Positions 45,301 to 53,031 of a stretch of 64,000 nucleotides of DNA are shown here, piece by piece. Below the pieces are notes generated by a model. The model worked only from the letters and a program-made list of their open reading frames with translations, was not told the origin of the DNA and did no database searches. The number at the start of each line of letters is the position of its first letter. The first letter of the stretch is position 1. Source of the DNA: Pseudomonas sp. B6002 (GTDB lineage Bacteria > Pseudomonadota > Gammaproteobacteria > Pseudomonadales > Pseudomonadaceae); NCBI RefSeq assembly GCF_013385985.1, contig NZ_JACAOY010000035.1, positions 1 to 64,000 on the forward strand, given 5' to 3'. A program made the position numbers and the translations under genes.

Positions 45301-45952
45301 AAACTCGGTGGGCATCGGCGGCGCTTACTTGTGTGTGTATGGCATGGAAGGTCCGGGGGGGTATCAGTTTGTGGGGCGCACCTTGCAGATGTGGAACCGC
45401 TATCGCGAAGTGGCGGCGTTCGACGGCAAGCCGTGGTTGTTGCGCTTCTTTGACCAGATCCGGTTCCACCCGGTGAGTGCTGAGGAGTTGCTGCGTATTC
45501 GTCGCGACTTCCCGCTGGGGCGCTATGACCTGACTATCGAGCAGAGCCAGTTGAACCTGGCGGATTACCAGACCTTTTTGACGCGCGAAGCCTCGGGCAT
45601 TGACGCGTTCCGCACGCAACAGCAGCAGGCGTTCAACGCCGAGCGCGAACGCTGGATCGCCAGCGGCCAGGCGCATTTCGACAGCGAGGAACTGGCGGCA
45701 CCGCAGGCTGCGGACACACCGTTGCAGGCCAACGAGCACAGCATCGACAGCCCTATCGCGGGCAACCTCTGGCAGGTTCAGGTGGTGACAGGTGAACGCG
45801 TGTCGGCGGGGGATGTGCTGGTGATTCTGGAGTCGATGAAAATGGAGATCCCGGTGCTGGCGCCGTTTGCCGGCGTGGTACGGGAAATCCCGGTGCAACC
45901 GGGCAGTGGCATCGGCGCCGGCCAACGGGTCGTGGTGCTGGAACGGGACTGA
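42359..45952 (+). CDS. Biotin-dependent urea/guanidine carboxylase
   Basis: A 1197-aa multidomain enzyme. The biotin carboxylase (residues 1-450) has ATP-grasp loop KSTAGGGGIGM. The carboxyltransferase halves are KipA/AHS2-like (about 462-757) and KipI/AHS1-like (about 785 onward), and the C-terminal biotin carrier has ESMKMEI (biotinyl K1161). Annotation pipelines usually call it urea carboxylase. The riboswitch and the CgdAB-like genes argue that guanidine is the real substrate. A REP doublet encodes residues about 759-782 in the inter-domain linker and keeps the frame. No allophanate hydrolase gene lies nearby. Confidence 0.92.
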   Translation: MFEKVLIANRGAIACRILRTLRELHVTGVAVYAEADAASLHIQQADEAYSLGEGAAANTYLAVEKILAAAKATGARAIHPGYGFLSENAAFAEACENAGIAFIGPTPEQLRVFGLKHTARALAKRHQIPLLEGTELLDSLEAALLAADNVGYPVMLKSTAGGGGIGMRVCRSAMELSESFEAVKRLGQNNFSDAGVFIEKYIEHARHLEVQVFGDGAGEVIALGVRDCSVQRRNQKVLEETPAPNLPDGMADALCAAAITLAKAVNYRSAGTVEFIFDSADGRFYFLEVNTRLQVEHGVTEQVWGVDLVRWMVQLAAGEMPPLSELELTPQGHAIQARLYAEDPGRDFQPSPGLLTQVEFPVAECLRIDTWVEAGCEIPPYFDPMIAKLITWAPTREQARLALHQALNDSQLYGVETNRDYLRQILLAAPFASGRPWTRCLEGLVYTADTFEVLSAGTQTSVQDYPGRLGYWAVGVPPSGPMDSRALRLGNRLLGNSEGAAALEITMSGPLLRFNCAAVVAVTGAEIPLLLDDQAVPMNTALLIPAGSVLSLGTIAGAGARSYLCLRGGLQVPDYLGSKSTFTLGQFGGHGGRALRAGDVLHLLPLQDTSAGQQIVPEPLPDVRRIRVIYGPHGAPEYFLPAYIDTFFATQWEVHFNSSRTGVRLIGPKPLWARTDGGEAGLHPSNIHDNPYAIGAVDFTGDMPVILGPDGPSLGGFVCPVTVIEADLWQLGQLKAGDKIRFEPVDLPTARHFALEWTTCRSRLAGDDILKGAIAGKPGSYRSPVVLDRGEGSTRLVARLAGDTHLLLEIGAPELDLVLRFRAHALMQALEARALHGVIDLTPGIRSLQIHYQPEQLPLAELLTLIASEWTAVCATPNLQVPSRIVHLPLSWDDPACQLAIEKYMTTVRKDAPWCPSNLEFIRRINDLATLDEVRHTVFDASYLVMGLGDVYLGAPVATPLDPRHRLVTTKYNPARTWTAENSVGIGGAYLCVYGMEGPGGYQFVGRTLQMWNRYREVAAFDGKPWLLRFFDQIRFHPVSAEELLRIRRDFPLGRYDLTIEQSQLNLADYQTFLTREASGIDAFRTQQQQAFNAERERWIASGQAHFDSEELAAPQAADTPLQANEHSIDSPIAGNLWQVQVVTGERVSAGDVLVILESMKMEIPVLAPFAGVVREIPVQPGSGIGAGQRVVVLERD
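44634..44704. repeat. REP doublet inside the carboxylase coding sequence
   Basis: Inverted arms CCTGTAGGAGCCGGCTTGCC and GGCAAGCCGGGCTCCTACAG, 16 bp apart, lie entirely within an open coding frame. The encoded linker reads CRSRLAGDDILKGAIAGKPG. The reading frame is intact on both sides. Confidence 0.92.
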
Positions 45953-45999
45953 CCGGCGCTGTATCGTGCAGGCTCTGAACCGTCCTGCACGATACCCCC

Positions 46000-46212
46000 A
46001 TGACCACGCCAACCCTCTGCCCCGCCTGCGGCGCCCGCAACGATTGCACCCTGGCCGACCCACGCACGGCCGACCAGGCGTGCTGGTGCTACAGCGTCAC
46101 CATCGACCCTGCGGTGCTTGAAGCGTTGCCCGACGAACTGCGCAATAAAGCGTGCCTGTGCCCGCGCTGTGCCCAGGTGGACGCACAGTTACGTGGGGCC
46201 GAGCGTTCCTAA
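46000..46212 (+). CDS. Cysteine-rich CWC family protein
   Basis: A 70-aa zinc-ribbon-like protein with cysteine pairs CPACG, the CWC motif (ACWCYS) and CLCPRCA. The CWC family has no known function. Its TAA overlaps the rsuA start (TAATG), so the two are probably translated together. Confidence 0.85.
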   Translation: MTTPTLCPACGARNDCTLADPRTADQACWCYSVTIDPAVLEALPDELRNKACLCPRCAQVDAQLRGAERS

Positions 46213-46904
46213 TGCGCGTTGATCGGTTCCTCAGCAATCTGCCGCGTTTCAATCGCAAGCAAGTCCGCCTGCTGTTGGTGGAACGGCGGGTGACGGTGGA
46301 TGGCGCAGTGGTCAGCGATCCTCACCATGAGGTGCGGGCATTCAGCCGGGTGTGCGTGGGCGATGAAGTGCTGCAGGCGGGTAAGCCAGCGCGGTATTTC
46401 ATGCTGCACAAACCCCAGGGCTGTGTGAGCGCCACGTCGGACCCGCAACACCCGACGGTGCTGGATTGGCTCGATGAGCCGGATAAGGATGAGCTGCACA
46501 TTGCCGGTCGTCTGGATTTCAACACCACCGGTCTGATGGTCATCACCAATGACGGCCAATGGTCGCGCCGCCTGACCCAGCCCCACACCAAGCTGCCCAA
46601 GGTCTACCTCGTCGAGACCGAACAGACCATCGGCGCCGAGTACGCTGAGACATTCGTCAAAGGCCTGTATTTCGCCTTCGAAGACCTCACCACCCAGCCC
46701 GCCGAGCTGGAGGTGCTGGGGCCGACCACAGCGCGGCTCAGCATTATCGAAGGCAGGTATCACCAGGTGAAGCGCATGTTCGGGCACTTTGATAACAAGG
46801 TGATCGGCCTGCACCGTGAGCGCATGGGGCCGCTGGAACTGGACGCCGCCCTGGCGCCAGGCGAGTACCGGGCACTGACCGACGACGAAATCCGACAGGT
46901 CTGA
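46212..46904 (+). CDS. rsuA: 16S rRNA pseudouridine-516 synthase
   Basis: RsuA makes pseudouridine 516 in 16S rRNA. The 230-aa protein has an N-terminal S4 RNA-binding domain (residues 1-50) and the catalytic motif AGRLDFNTTG with D102. The C-terminal KRMFGHFDNKVIGLHRERMG is also typical. The start at 46212 overlaps the CWC gene stop; the frame is open upstream but lies inside that gene. Confidence 0.93.
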   Translation: MRVDRFLSNLPRFNRKQVRLLLVERRVTVDGAVVSDPHHEVRAFSRVCVGDEVLQAGKPARYFMLHKPQGCVSATSDPQHPTVLDWLDEPDKDELHIAGRLDFNTTGLMVITNDGQWSRRLTQPHTKLPKVYLVETEQTIGAEYAETFVKGLYFAFEDLTTQPAELEVLGPTTARLSIIEGRYHQVKRMFGHFDNKVIGLHRERMGPLELDAALAPGEYRALTDDEIRQV

Positions 46905-47208
46905 TGACCGTTCGGCCGGTGATGGCAAAAACCCATTTGTGTGACTTGCGACATCCCGGGTCTGCTGCTTGAATCAAACCGTCAGCCAAATGATGACTGG
47001 CGAGTCACCCATAACCTCCAAGAAACACCTTGCCCCGCCCGCGCTTGATCTACGGGCCTCTCAGGCAAACAGCCCGCCATAACAACACCCGTCGGCCAGC
47101 CGTCATCGGATCGACATGGGCCCACCTTTTCCAGGCGTATGCCTACCTGTCACAAAGCTCGTGCAGAGTGATCTGCGCGCCCTACCCGCTTGCCAGGAGT
47201 CTTACGAC
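46905..47208. other. Intergenic region between rsuA and phaG
   Basis: No gene supported. The only structure seen is a short palindrome TGACTGGCGAGTCA at 46994-47007. No convincing promoter boxes for phaG were found by eye. Confidence 0.5.
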
Positions 47209-48093
47209 ATGAGGCCAGAAATCGCTGTGTTGGATATACAGGGTCAGTATCGGGTTTACACGGAGTTCTATCGCGCGGACGCTGCTGAAAAGACCATCAT
47301 CCTGGTCAACGGCTCGATGGCCACCACGGCATCCTTCGCCCAAACCGTGAAAAGCCTGTACCCGCAGTTCAATGTGGTTTTGTACGATCAGCCCTACGCT
47401 GGCCGCTCCAAGATCCATAACCGTCATGAGCAGATGCTGACGAAGGAAGTCGAAGGCCAGATTTTGCTGGAACTCATCGACCACTTCGCCGCTGAACACG
47501 TACTGTCATTTTCCTGGGGGGGCGCCGCCACCCTGGTCGCCCTCGCCCACCGGCCGCGCCGCGTCGAGAAGGCGGTGATCAGCTCGTTCTCCCCAGTGAT
47601 CAACGCGCCCATGCGCGACTATCTGGAGCGTGGGGTCGACTACCTCGGCAACCTCGACCGCGACCGCGTCGGCCACCTGGTCAACAGCACCATCGGCAAA
47701 CACTTGCCGTCGCTGTTCAAGCGGTTCAACTACAAACACGTGAGCAGCCTGGCCGAACATGAGTATGGGCAGATGCACTTTCACATCAGCCACGTGCTCA
47801 ACAGCGATCGCCTGTGCTACCTCAGGGCGGCCAAGCAGATCGACATCCCGGTGCTGTTCCTGAACGGTGAATGGGACGAGTACACCAGCGCCCAGGACGC
47901 CAAGCTGTTTGGCCAGCATGTGGCCAACAGCAGCTTCAGCACCATCCAGGCCACCGGGCATTTCCTGGACATGGAGCACAAGGCGGCGTGCCGGGACAGC
48001 CGGGACGCAGTCGTCGGTTTCCTGAAACAGCAGCGCCCGGTCAGTCGCCTGCGCTACCACCAGGGCCAGACGCAGCATGCCTTTGCAATCTGA
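47209..48093 (+). CDS. phaG: (R)-3-hydroxyacyl-ACP:CoA transacylase PhaG (RhlA-family alpha/beta hydrolase)
   Basis: PhaG moves 3-hydroxyacyl groups from ACP towards CoA, linking fatty-acid synthesis to medium-chain polyhydroxyalkanoate. The 294-aa protein matches remembered P. putida PhaG almost throughout: MRPEIAVLDIQGQYRVYTEF, SFSWGGAA with S102, D223 in WDEY, H251 in GHFLDME, and the HAFAI C-terminus. RhlA shares the triad but has a different N- and C-terminus, so PhaG is preferred. The start has CAGGAG upstream. It may act as a thioesterase needing a separate acyl-CoA ligase. Confidence 0.93.
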   Translation: MRPEIAVLDIQGQYRVYTEFYRADAAEKTIILVNGSMATTASFAQTVKSLYPQFNVVLYDQPYAGRSKIHNRHEQMLTKEVEGQILLELIDHFAAEHVLSFSWGGAATLVALAHRPRRVEKAVISSFSPVINAPMRDYLERGVDYLGNLDRDRVGHLVNSTIGKHLPSLFKRFNYKHVSSLAEHEYGQMHFHISHVLNSDRLCYLRAAKQIDIPVLFLNGEWDEYTSAQDAKLFGQHVANSSFSTIQATGHFLDMEHKAACRDSRDAVVGFLKQQRPVSRLRYHQGQTQHAFAI

Positions 48094-48138
48094 AATGCAG
48101 TATCGGAGAGTTACCTGGTTATGCAGGAACTGGGCTCA

Positions 48139-48229
48139 TGTGGGAGCTGGCTTGCCTGCGATAGCATCACCGAAGTGTGACTGACACACAGAAGTGCCGG
48201 TATCGCAGACAAGTCAGCCTCTGCACCTG
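48139..48229. repeat. Degenerate REP doublet
   Basis: Left arm GTGGGAGCTGGCTTGCCTGC and a decayed inverted arm ATCGCAGACAAGTCAGCCTC lie between phaG and tRNA-Gly. The mismatches mark it as an old copy. Confidence 0.7.
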
Positions 48230-48298
48230 TAACCCACACATTTTTGAAGAAAAACTTCAAATCCAGGCAAACATCTGGTACAAAGTCAGCCGCTCTGA

Positions 48299-48372
48299 GC
48301 GGGTATAGTTTAATGGTAGAACAGTAGCTTCCCAAGCTTCCGACGAGGGTTCGATTCCCTCTACCCGCTCCA
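48299..48372 (+). tRNA. tRNA-Gly (anticodon CCC)
   Basis: This 74-nt gene has acceptor arms GCGGGTA / TACCCGC, D-loop AATGGTAG, anticodon loop TTCCCAA (anticodon CCC, reads GGG), T-arm GAGGGTTCGATTCCCTC, and an encoded CCA at 48370-48372. The anticodon stem GTAGC / GCTTC has one T-T mismatch. A weak promoter TTCAAA-N17-TACAAA lies about 15 bp upstream. Confidence 0.93.
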
Positions 48373-48421
48373 CTCAGATTCTGCTCTCGCGCCAGGTTGG
48401 TTTTGGCGGGGGATGCATGAA

Positions 48422-48450
48422 AAAACCGGTCCTTGGTGGCCGGTTTTTTT
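48422..48450 (+). terminator. Terminator after tRNA-Gly
   Basis: Hairpin AAAACCGG / CCGGTTTT with an inner TCC-TTGG-TGG extension, followed by a run of seven T. It ends the tRNA-Gly transcript. Confidence 0.85.
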
Positions 48451-48504
48451 ATGCCTGAAATTTGAGACACCAACTTTCCCTACACACTTAACCGCCCTCC
48501 CCGA

Positions 48505-48525
48505 CGTACGCTATCCGTGCGTACG
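48505..48525. promoter_or_regulatory. Perfect inverted repeat upstream of brnT, possible operator
   Basis: CGTACGC-N7-GCGTACG, 76 bp before brnT. BrnA antitoxins repress their own operon by binding palindromes, so this is a candidate autoregulatory site. An A+T-rich stretch suitable for a -10 lies between it and the start. Confidence 0.45.
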
Positions 48526-48601
48526 GACAGACATACCCACTCTTAGCTCTGAAGATCAGCGGTCCCATCAACCGCTTTTTTATACATATAAAATATGCAT
48601 A

Positions 48602-48883
48602 ATGAAAACCTTCAGAATCCAGTATGACGCCACAAAAAACACACTGAACAAAATGAAGCATAGCGGTGTAAGCCTTGCAGACACAGAACCGGTGTTCTAT
48701 GACGAAGCCGCGTTGGTATGGCAAACCCATGATCATGAAGAGCAACGCTGGTGCATCATCGGCAAAGACGCAACAGGAAGAATACTGTTGGTCGCCTATA
48801 CCTACCGTGACCCGAATTTTGTAAGGCCCATCAGCGCAAGGCTCGCATCCAAAAATGAACGAAGGAAGTATCTGGAGGCTTGA
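48602..48883 (+). CDS. brnT: Type II toxin BrnT (ribonuclease)
   Basis: A 93-aa BrnT toxin of the RelE-like fold. It has the family start FRIQYDATKNTLNKMKHSGV, the acidic D-x-H-EEQRW block, IGKDATGRILLVAYT and the C-terminal RPISARLASKNERRKY. It cleaves mRNA when free of BrnA. No strong ribosome site precedes the ATG. brnA follows 3 bp later. Confidence 0.9.
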   Translation: MKTFRIQYDATKNTLNKMKHSGVSLADTEPVFYDEAALVWQTHDHEEQRWCIIGKDATGRILLVAYTYRDPNFVRPISARLASKNERRKYLEA

Positions 48884-48886
48884 ACC

Positions 48887-49255
48887 ATGAAAGACGAATA
48901 CGACCTCGACAACGCCAAACGTGGCGCTGTGGCCAGTAGCAAAGGCAAAACCCGGATCACCATTATGCTCGATGACGCCGTGATCGAAGCCGCTCGGGAA
49001 CGTGCCGAAAACGCGGGTACGGGCTACCAGACTGTTATCAACAATATCCTTCGTCAGGCGCTTATTTCTCAGGAAGTCCATGACCTGGCCCCTGCGCCTA
49101 AAAAGAAAGCAAAAACGCTTCAAGTCATTAATAACGGGATCAGTCATTCAGAAGTAGAGGCACTGGAACAGCAATTGATCGCCGTTGCCGGAGAGCTCAA
49201 TCGTGTACTGGGAACACCCAAGCCGGGCAGACAAAAACCCAAGCCCACGTTGTAA
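48887..49255 (+). CDS. brnA: BrnA-family antitoxin
   Basis: A 122-aa antitoxin with a ribbon-helix-helix-like DNA-binding part (KTRITIMLDDAVIEAARERAENAGTGYQTVINNILRQAL) that should neutralise BrnT and repress the operon. A Lys/Pro-rich tail of about 40 residues makes it longer than many BrnA proteins. Confidence 0.85.
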   Translation: MKDEYDLDNAKRGAVASSKGKTRITIMLDDAVIEAARERAENAGTGYQTVINNILRQALISQEVHDLAPAPKKKAKTLQVINNGISHSEVEALEQQLIAVAGELNRVLGTPKPGRQKPKPTL

Positions 49256-49327
49256 TTTCTAACATTTTGCGCGCTTTATCCGCCACTGACTGAAGGGCAA
49301 AACTGAAAGACAAGGGGTCGCTCCAAC

Positions 49328-50509
49328 TCATGCGTTAGCACGCGACTCCTTCTCCACCCCCCACGCCAACGGCAATGTCACCGACAACACCCCCGCCAAC
49401 ACCATCACCGCCACCGGCACGCCCAGCGCATCCCCCACGCCACCAAACACCACCGGCGCCAGCGCTCCGCCGCCGATGGTGCCGGTGTAGAACAGCGCAA
49501 ACGCCTGCTCCCGCTTACCCGCGCCGGCCAGGTCGGGCACGGCGCCGTACAGCACCGAAGACGTGCCATTGAGCACCAGGCCGAGCAGCGGCAGCATCAG
49601 CATCAAGCCCTCCAGCGGCAGGTACACCGCCATAACGATCAGCGCGGCCGTGCTGGTTTCCGTCAGCCACACGGTCCTCATCATGCCGATGCGCGCGCCC
49701 AGGTAACCACAGAACAACTTGCCGAACGCACCGCCGATAAACAGCAGGGTCAGGGCCAGGCCGATGCCGGCGGTGCCAGCGCCTTTGGTTTGCAACAGGA
49801 ACGGCAAGAACGTGAGGAAGCCCATGCGCACTGCGCTGTCGAGGGTGCCCAGGACAATCAAGGCCCGCAGGCCCGTAACAGAGCCGGTTCCAGCATGAAG
49901 CCTGGCGACCACCGGGGCCGTGGCGGTGCGCAACTGGCGGGGAATCAACCACCACAGTAACCCGGCCGATGCGAGCCCCAGCACGCCCAGCAACGTGGCG
50001 CTGGCGCGCCAACTGATCACCGTCAGCAGCAGGCCAACCAGGCCGGGCACCAAGGTCTTGCCGATATCACCGGAAAAATTGTACTGGGACAAGGCTTGCT
50101 TCACGCCCCCGCCATCTTCATAGGCGTCGGTGACCATCGAGGAAGCCAGTGGATGTTGGGTACTGGCGCCCAGGCCGCCCAACAGCAACGCCAGGAGCAG
50201 CATGACCAGTCCCGTAGCTTGCCCAACGAGCAAGTAGGCAACCCCGGCGAGCCCAGTCCCACCCACCAGCAATGGTACGCGGCCCCAGCGCCTGGCGGCT
50301 CGGCTCGCCATCAATTGGAACACCGCCATCATCCCGGAATAGGCGCCGCGTAATAGCCCGATCTGAGCGTAGGACAAGGCGAACTGCGCTTGCCAGATCG
50401 GCAGCAGCACGTAGATCACATCGGTAAGACCATCGTGCACGGCATGGGCGCCGCAGCCGGCGACCAGGTGGCGACGGCGGGTGATTGTTTCGCGGGCAGT
50501 CAGGGTCAT
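49328..50509 (-). CDS. MFS transporter (fosmidomycin-resistance-like)
   Basis: A 393-aa major-facilitator protein with twelve predicted helices and a family loop between helices 2 and 3 (ASRAARRWGRVPLLVGGT). The beginning GAHAVHDGLTDVIYVLLPIWQ resembles the fosmidomycin-resistance branch. The substrate is unknown. It overlaps the upstream MFS gene by 4 bp (ATGA), so the two are probably expressed together. Confidence 0.82.
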   Translation of the reverse strand: MTLTARETITRRRHLVAGCGAHAVHDGLTDVIYVLLPIWQAQFALSYAQIGLLRGAYSGMMAVFQLMASRAARRWGRVPLLVGGTGLAGVAYLLVGQATGLVMLLLALLLGGLGASTQHPLASSMVTDAYEDGGGVKQALSQYNFSGDIGKTLVPGLVGLLLTVISWRASATLLGVLGLASAGLLWWLIPRQLRTATAPVVARLHAGTGSVTGLRALIVLGTLDSAVRMGFLTFLPFLLQTKGAGTAGIGLALTLLFIGGAFGKLFCGYLGARIGMMRTVWLTETSTAALIVMAVYLPLEGLMLMLPLLGLVLNGTSSVLYGAVPDLAGAGKREQAFALFYTGTIGGGALAPVVFGGVGDALGVPVAVMVLAGVLSVTLPLAWGVEKESRANA

Positions 50510-51669
50510 GGTGTTGGAATCGGTTCAGGTTTGAGGGGCTTCCAGCCGGTCAGGGCGATCAGCAGGATCAACAGTTGAAAAGTGATGATCAGCACCACGC
50601 AGCCAACCCAACCCCAACGCTCCCAGATCAACGCCGGGACGATGGCGCCGCAACTGCCGCCCAGGTAATAGCAGGTCAGGTACACGCCCACCGCGCCGGC
50701 CTTGTTGTCGCGCGCAGTGGCGGTGGTAAAGGCATTCGCCGCCGCCTGCGCCAGGAACACACCGGTCGAACTGAGGGCCAGGCCCAACACGATGCACCAC
50801 AAGGATGGCGCCAGGGTCAGGGCTGAGCCGACGACGCCCAGCACGGCGGCGATGCTCAGCAGTTCAGCATGGGGCCGGGCCTTGCTGAGACGGCCGGCGA
50901 TGGGGATCACGATCAGCGCCAGCAAGAACACCATGTAAAGCGTGCCCAATGCGGCAGGCCCCAGGTTGAACGGCGGTAGGCCAAGGTACAGACCTGCGTA
51001 GGTAAAGGCGGCAACTTGGGAGAACAGCACGCAAAAACCGACGGCATAGGCAGCCAGCAGCGGCCTGCGAAAAACACTCGAAACCGACGCGTTGACCTGC
51101 ACAGGCCGAGAACGACTGGGCGGCAGCAGGAACTGAATGAACCCGCTCACCATCAGGCTCAGCACTGCCAGCCATTCAAAAGCCTCGCGCCAGCCCACGT
51201 ATTCAGTCATCACGCCGGTCACGAAACGCCCGGCAAACCCACCCAATACGGTGCCCGCCACATACAGGCTGGTGACCTCCGTCACAGTGCCGCCGCTCCA
51301 GCGGTCGCCGATGTAAGCCACGCTGGTGGCAAACACCACTGGAATCAGCATGCCTTCGACAAATCGCCACACCAGCACCTCGGTAAAGCTGTCGGCCCTG
51401 GCGGTCATCAAGGCTGGCACCGCCAGTAGCAACGCCGCCACACTGATCACCGTTCGCTGCTCGAAACGTCCGGTCAGGCGGCTGACAAAGGGCGCGGTGA
51501 TTGCCACGGCCAAGGTGGTGACGGTGATGCTCCACCCCGCCGCCCTGGCGCCGATATCAAACTGTGCAGCAAACACTTGGAGGATGCTCTGGGTGGCATA
51601 GAGATTGAGAAACGCCGCGCAGCCACAGAGGAACAGGGCCAGACGGGCACAATGCAGGCGCAGTTTCAT
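50506..51669 (-). CDS. MFS transporter (YnfM-like)
   Basis: A 387-aa major-facilitator protein resembling the YnfM group: NLYATQSILQVFAAQFDI at the first helix and the inter-helix motif SRLTGRFEQRTVI. The substrate is unknown. It is divergent from a LysR gene with a 95-bp gap, so that regulator probably controls the MFS pair. Confidence 0.85.
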   Translation of the reverse strand: MKLRLHCARLALFLCGCAAFLNLYATQSILQVFAAQFDIGARAAGWSITVTTLAVAITAPFVSRLTGRFEQRTVISVAALLLAVPALMTARADSFTEVLVWRFVEGMLIPVVFATSVAYIGDRWSGGTVTEVTSLYVAGTVLGGFAGRFVTGVMTEYVGWREAFEWLAVLSLMVSGFIQFLLPPSRSRPVQVNASVSSVFRRPLLAAYAVGFCVLFSQVAAFTYAGLYLGLPPFNLGPAALGTLYMVFLLALIVIPIAGRLSKARPHAELLSIAAVLGVVGSALTLAPSLWCIVLGLALSSTGVFLAQAAANAFTTATARDNKAGAVGVYLTCYYLGGSCGAIVPALIWERWGWVGCVVLIITFQLLILLIALTGWKPLKPEPIPTP

Positions 51670-51764
51670 GAAACCTCTCGTTTTATTTTGTGAGGTCTTT
51701 ATAGAATGGCGGGCAGGTGCTGAACCAATACCGAATTCGGACCGATCAATACCCTGGGGCCAGG

Positions 51765-52658
51765 ATGCTCGACCTACGCAAGCTGCGGTACTTTCTGACG
51801 GTCGCCGAAGAATTGCACTTCGGCCGCGCCGCCCTTCGCCTGCACCTCGCCCAGCCGCCGCTGACGCGACAGATTTCCGCGCTGGAAACCGAGCTGGGTT
51901 TCAAACTGTTTGATCGCACCAGCCGCACGGTGACCCTCACCGCGCAAGGCCGATCATTTCTGCCCTACGCGCGCGGTGTGCTGGAGCAAGTGGAGCTGGC
52001 GCAAGTGATCGCCGGCAAGCTCGCGGCAGGCACAGCCGGGCAGTTGGCGTTGGGCTATGTCAGCTCGATCGCCTTGTCGGACCTGTTCAGCCACGCCATC
52101 CAGGCGTTTGCCCAGCGCTTCCCGGACGTGCAACTGACCCTGGTGGAGTGCGCCTCCGGCAGCCTGGGTGCTCAGGTCGCAGATGGCCGATTGGACATTG
52201 GCTTGAGCCGCCTGCTGCCCCAGGGCGACGAGGTCCAGGCGTTGTCCCTGGGTGAGGAACGCCTGGTAGCGGCAGTGTCCAAGGACAGCCCGCTGGCCGA
52301 TCTTGATGCAGTCAGCCTGGCGCAACTCAGTGCCTATCCCTTGATCCTGTTTCCTGCCGATTATGGCTCTGGGCTGAACCAGTCCATCGAACAGCTTTAC
52401 CGCCATCACGGCCAGCCCCTGCACCCAGGGCCGACCGGGCGGCAGATCACCTCGATCATTGCGCTGGTGGCGGCTGAGCAAGGCGTGGCACTGGTGCCGG
52501 CCTGTACGCAGAGCTTGATGAACAAGGGCGTGACATACAGGCCGTTGGTGGAGGTGGATGCGTGTGCGCAGTTGTTGGTGCTGACGCCTGCCAAGACTAA
52601 AAGTGTGTTAGTCGATGCGTTTCTCAACGTGATCACCGACGCCTTACACATCCGCTAA
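51765..52658 (+). CDS. LysR-family transcriptional regulator
   Basis: A 297-aa regulator with an N-terminal winged helix-turn-helix (MLDLRKLRYFLTVAEELHFG, LAQPPLTRQISALETELGFKLF) and a substrate-binding domain from about residue 90. The N-terminus resembles the BenM/CatM-like branch. It is divergent from the MFS pair. The ATG at 51765 fits the family; 16 in-frame codons upstream are not typical of LysR. Confidence 0.88.
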   Translation: MLDLRKLRYFLTVAEELHFGRAALRLHLAQPPLTRQISALETELGFKLFDRTSRTVTLTAQGRSFLPYARGVLEQVELAQVIAGKLAAGTAGQLALGYVSSIALSDLFSHAIQAFAQRFPDVQLTLVECASGSLGAQVADGRLDIGLSRLLPQGDEVQALSLGEERLVAAVSKDSPLADLDAVSLAQLSAYPLILFPADYGSGLNQSIEQLYRHHGQPLHPGPTGRQITSIIALVAAEQGVALVPACTQSLMNKGVTYRPLVEVDACAQLLVLTPAKTKSVLVDAFLNVITDALHIR

Positions 52659-52768
52659 TACCTTCGAAAAACCTCGCAATACCTCTTTCCGGCGCCATTC
52701 CTGCGCGCTCATACACTGCATTGACCCCCTACCGAAATACGGGCCATCGACCGCCGGTAGGTAGAGTG

Positions 52769-52796
52769 TTGATAAATTAATTTCAGTGGTTATAGT
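52769..52796 (+). promoter_or_regulatory. Sigma70 promoter of hicAB
   Basis: TTGATA, a 16-bp spacer, then TATAGT, 30 bp before the hicA start. This is a good fit and the best candidate in the gap. Confidence 0.6.
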
Positions 52797-52826
52797 CACC
52801 ACCAACACACACCACAAGGAGGTGTT

Positions 52827-53009
52827 GTGGATAGCCGATATTTGATAGGTCACATCGTTGCAGACGGCTGGTATTTGGTGCGCATACGAGGCAGTCATCA
52901 CCACTTCAAGCACCCGACAAAACCGGGGCTGGTGACGATCCCTCATCCAAAGAAGGACCTGCTGGACAAGACCGCCAAGAGTATTTTGAAACAGGCGCTA
53001 TTGAGTTGA
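52827..53009 (+). CDS. hicA: Type II toxin HicA (mRNA interferase)
   Basis: A 60-aa HicA with a double-stranded-RNA-binding-like fold and catalytic histidine H24 in RGSHHHFKHP. The start codon is GTG, with a perfect AGGAGG 4 bases upstream. It degrades mRNA unless bound by HicB. hicB follows after 22 bp. Confidence 0.93.
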   Translation: MDSRYLIGHIVADGWYLVRIRGSHHHFKHPTKPGLVTIPHPKKDLLDKTAKSILKQALLS

Positions 53010-53031
53010 GCGTCCCTGGAGGACAACAGAC

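Noticed and set aside
42359-45952. Disruption of the carboxylase by the internal REP
   Set aside because: The frame stays open across the element and all downstream domains including the biotin motif are in frame.
47209-48093. Calling the hydrolase RhlA (rhamnolipid precursor synthase)
   Set aside because: The triad is shared, but the N-terminus, C-terminus and most of the body match PhaG, and no rhlB or rhlC is adjacent.
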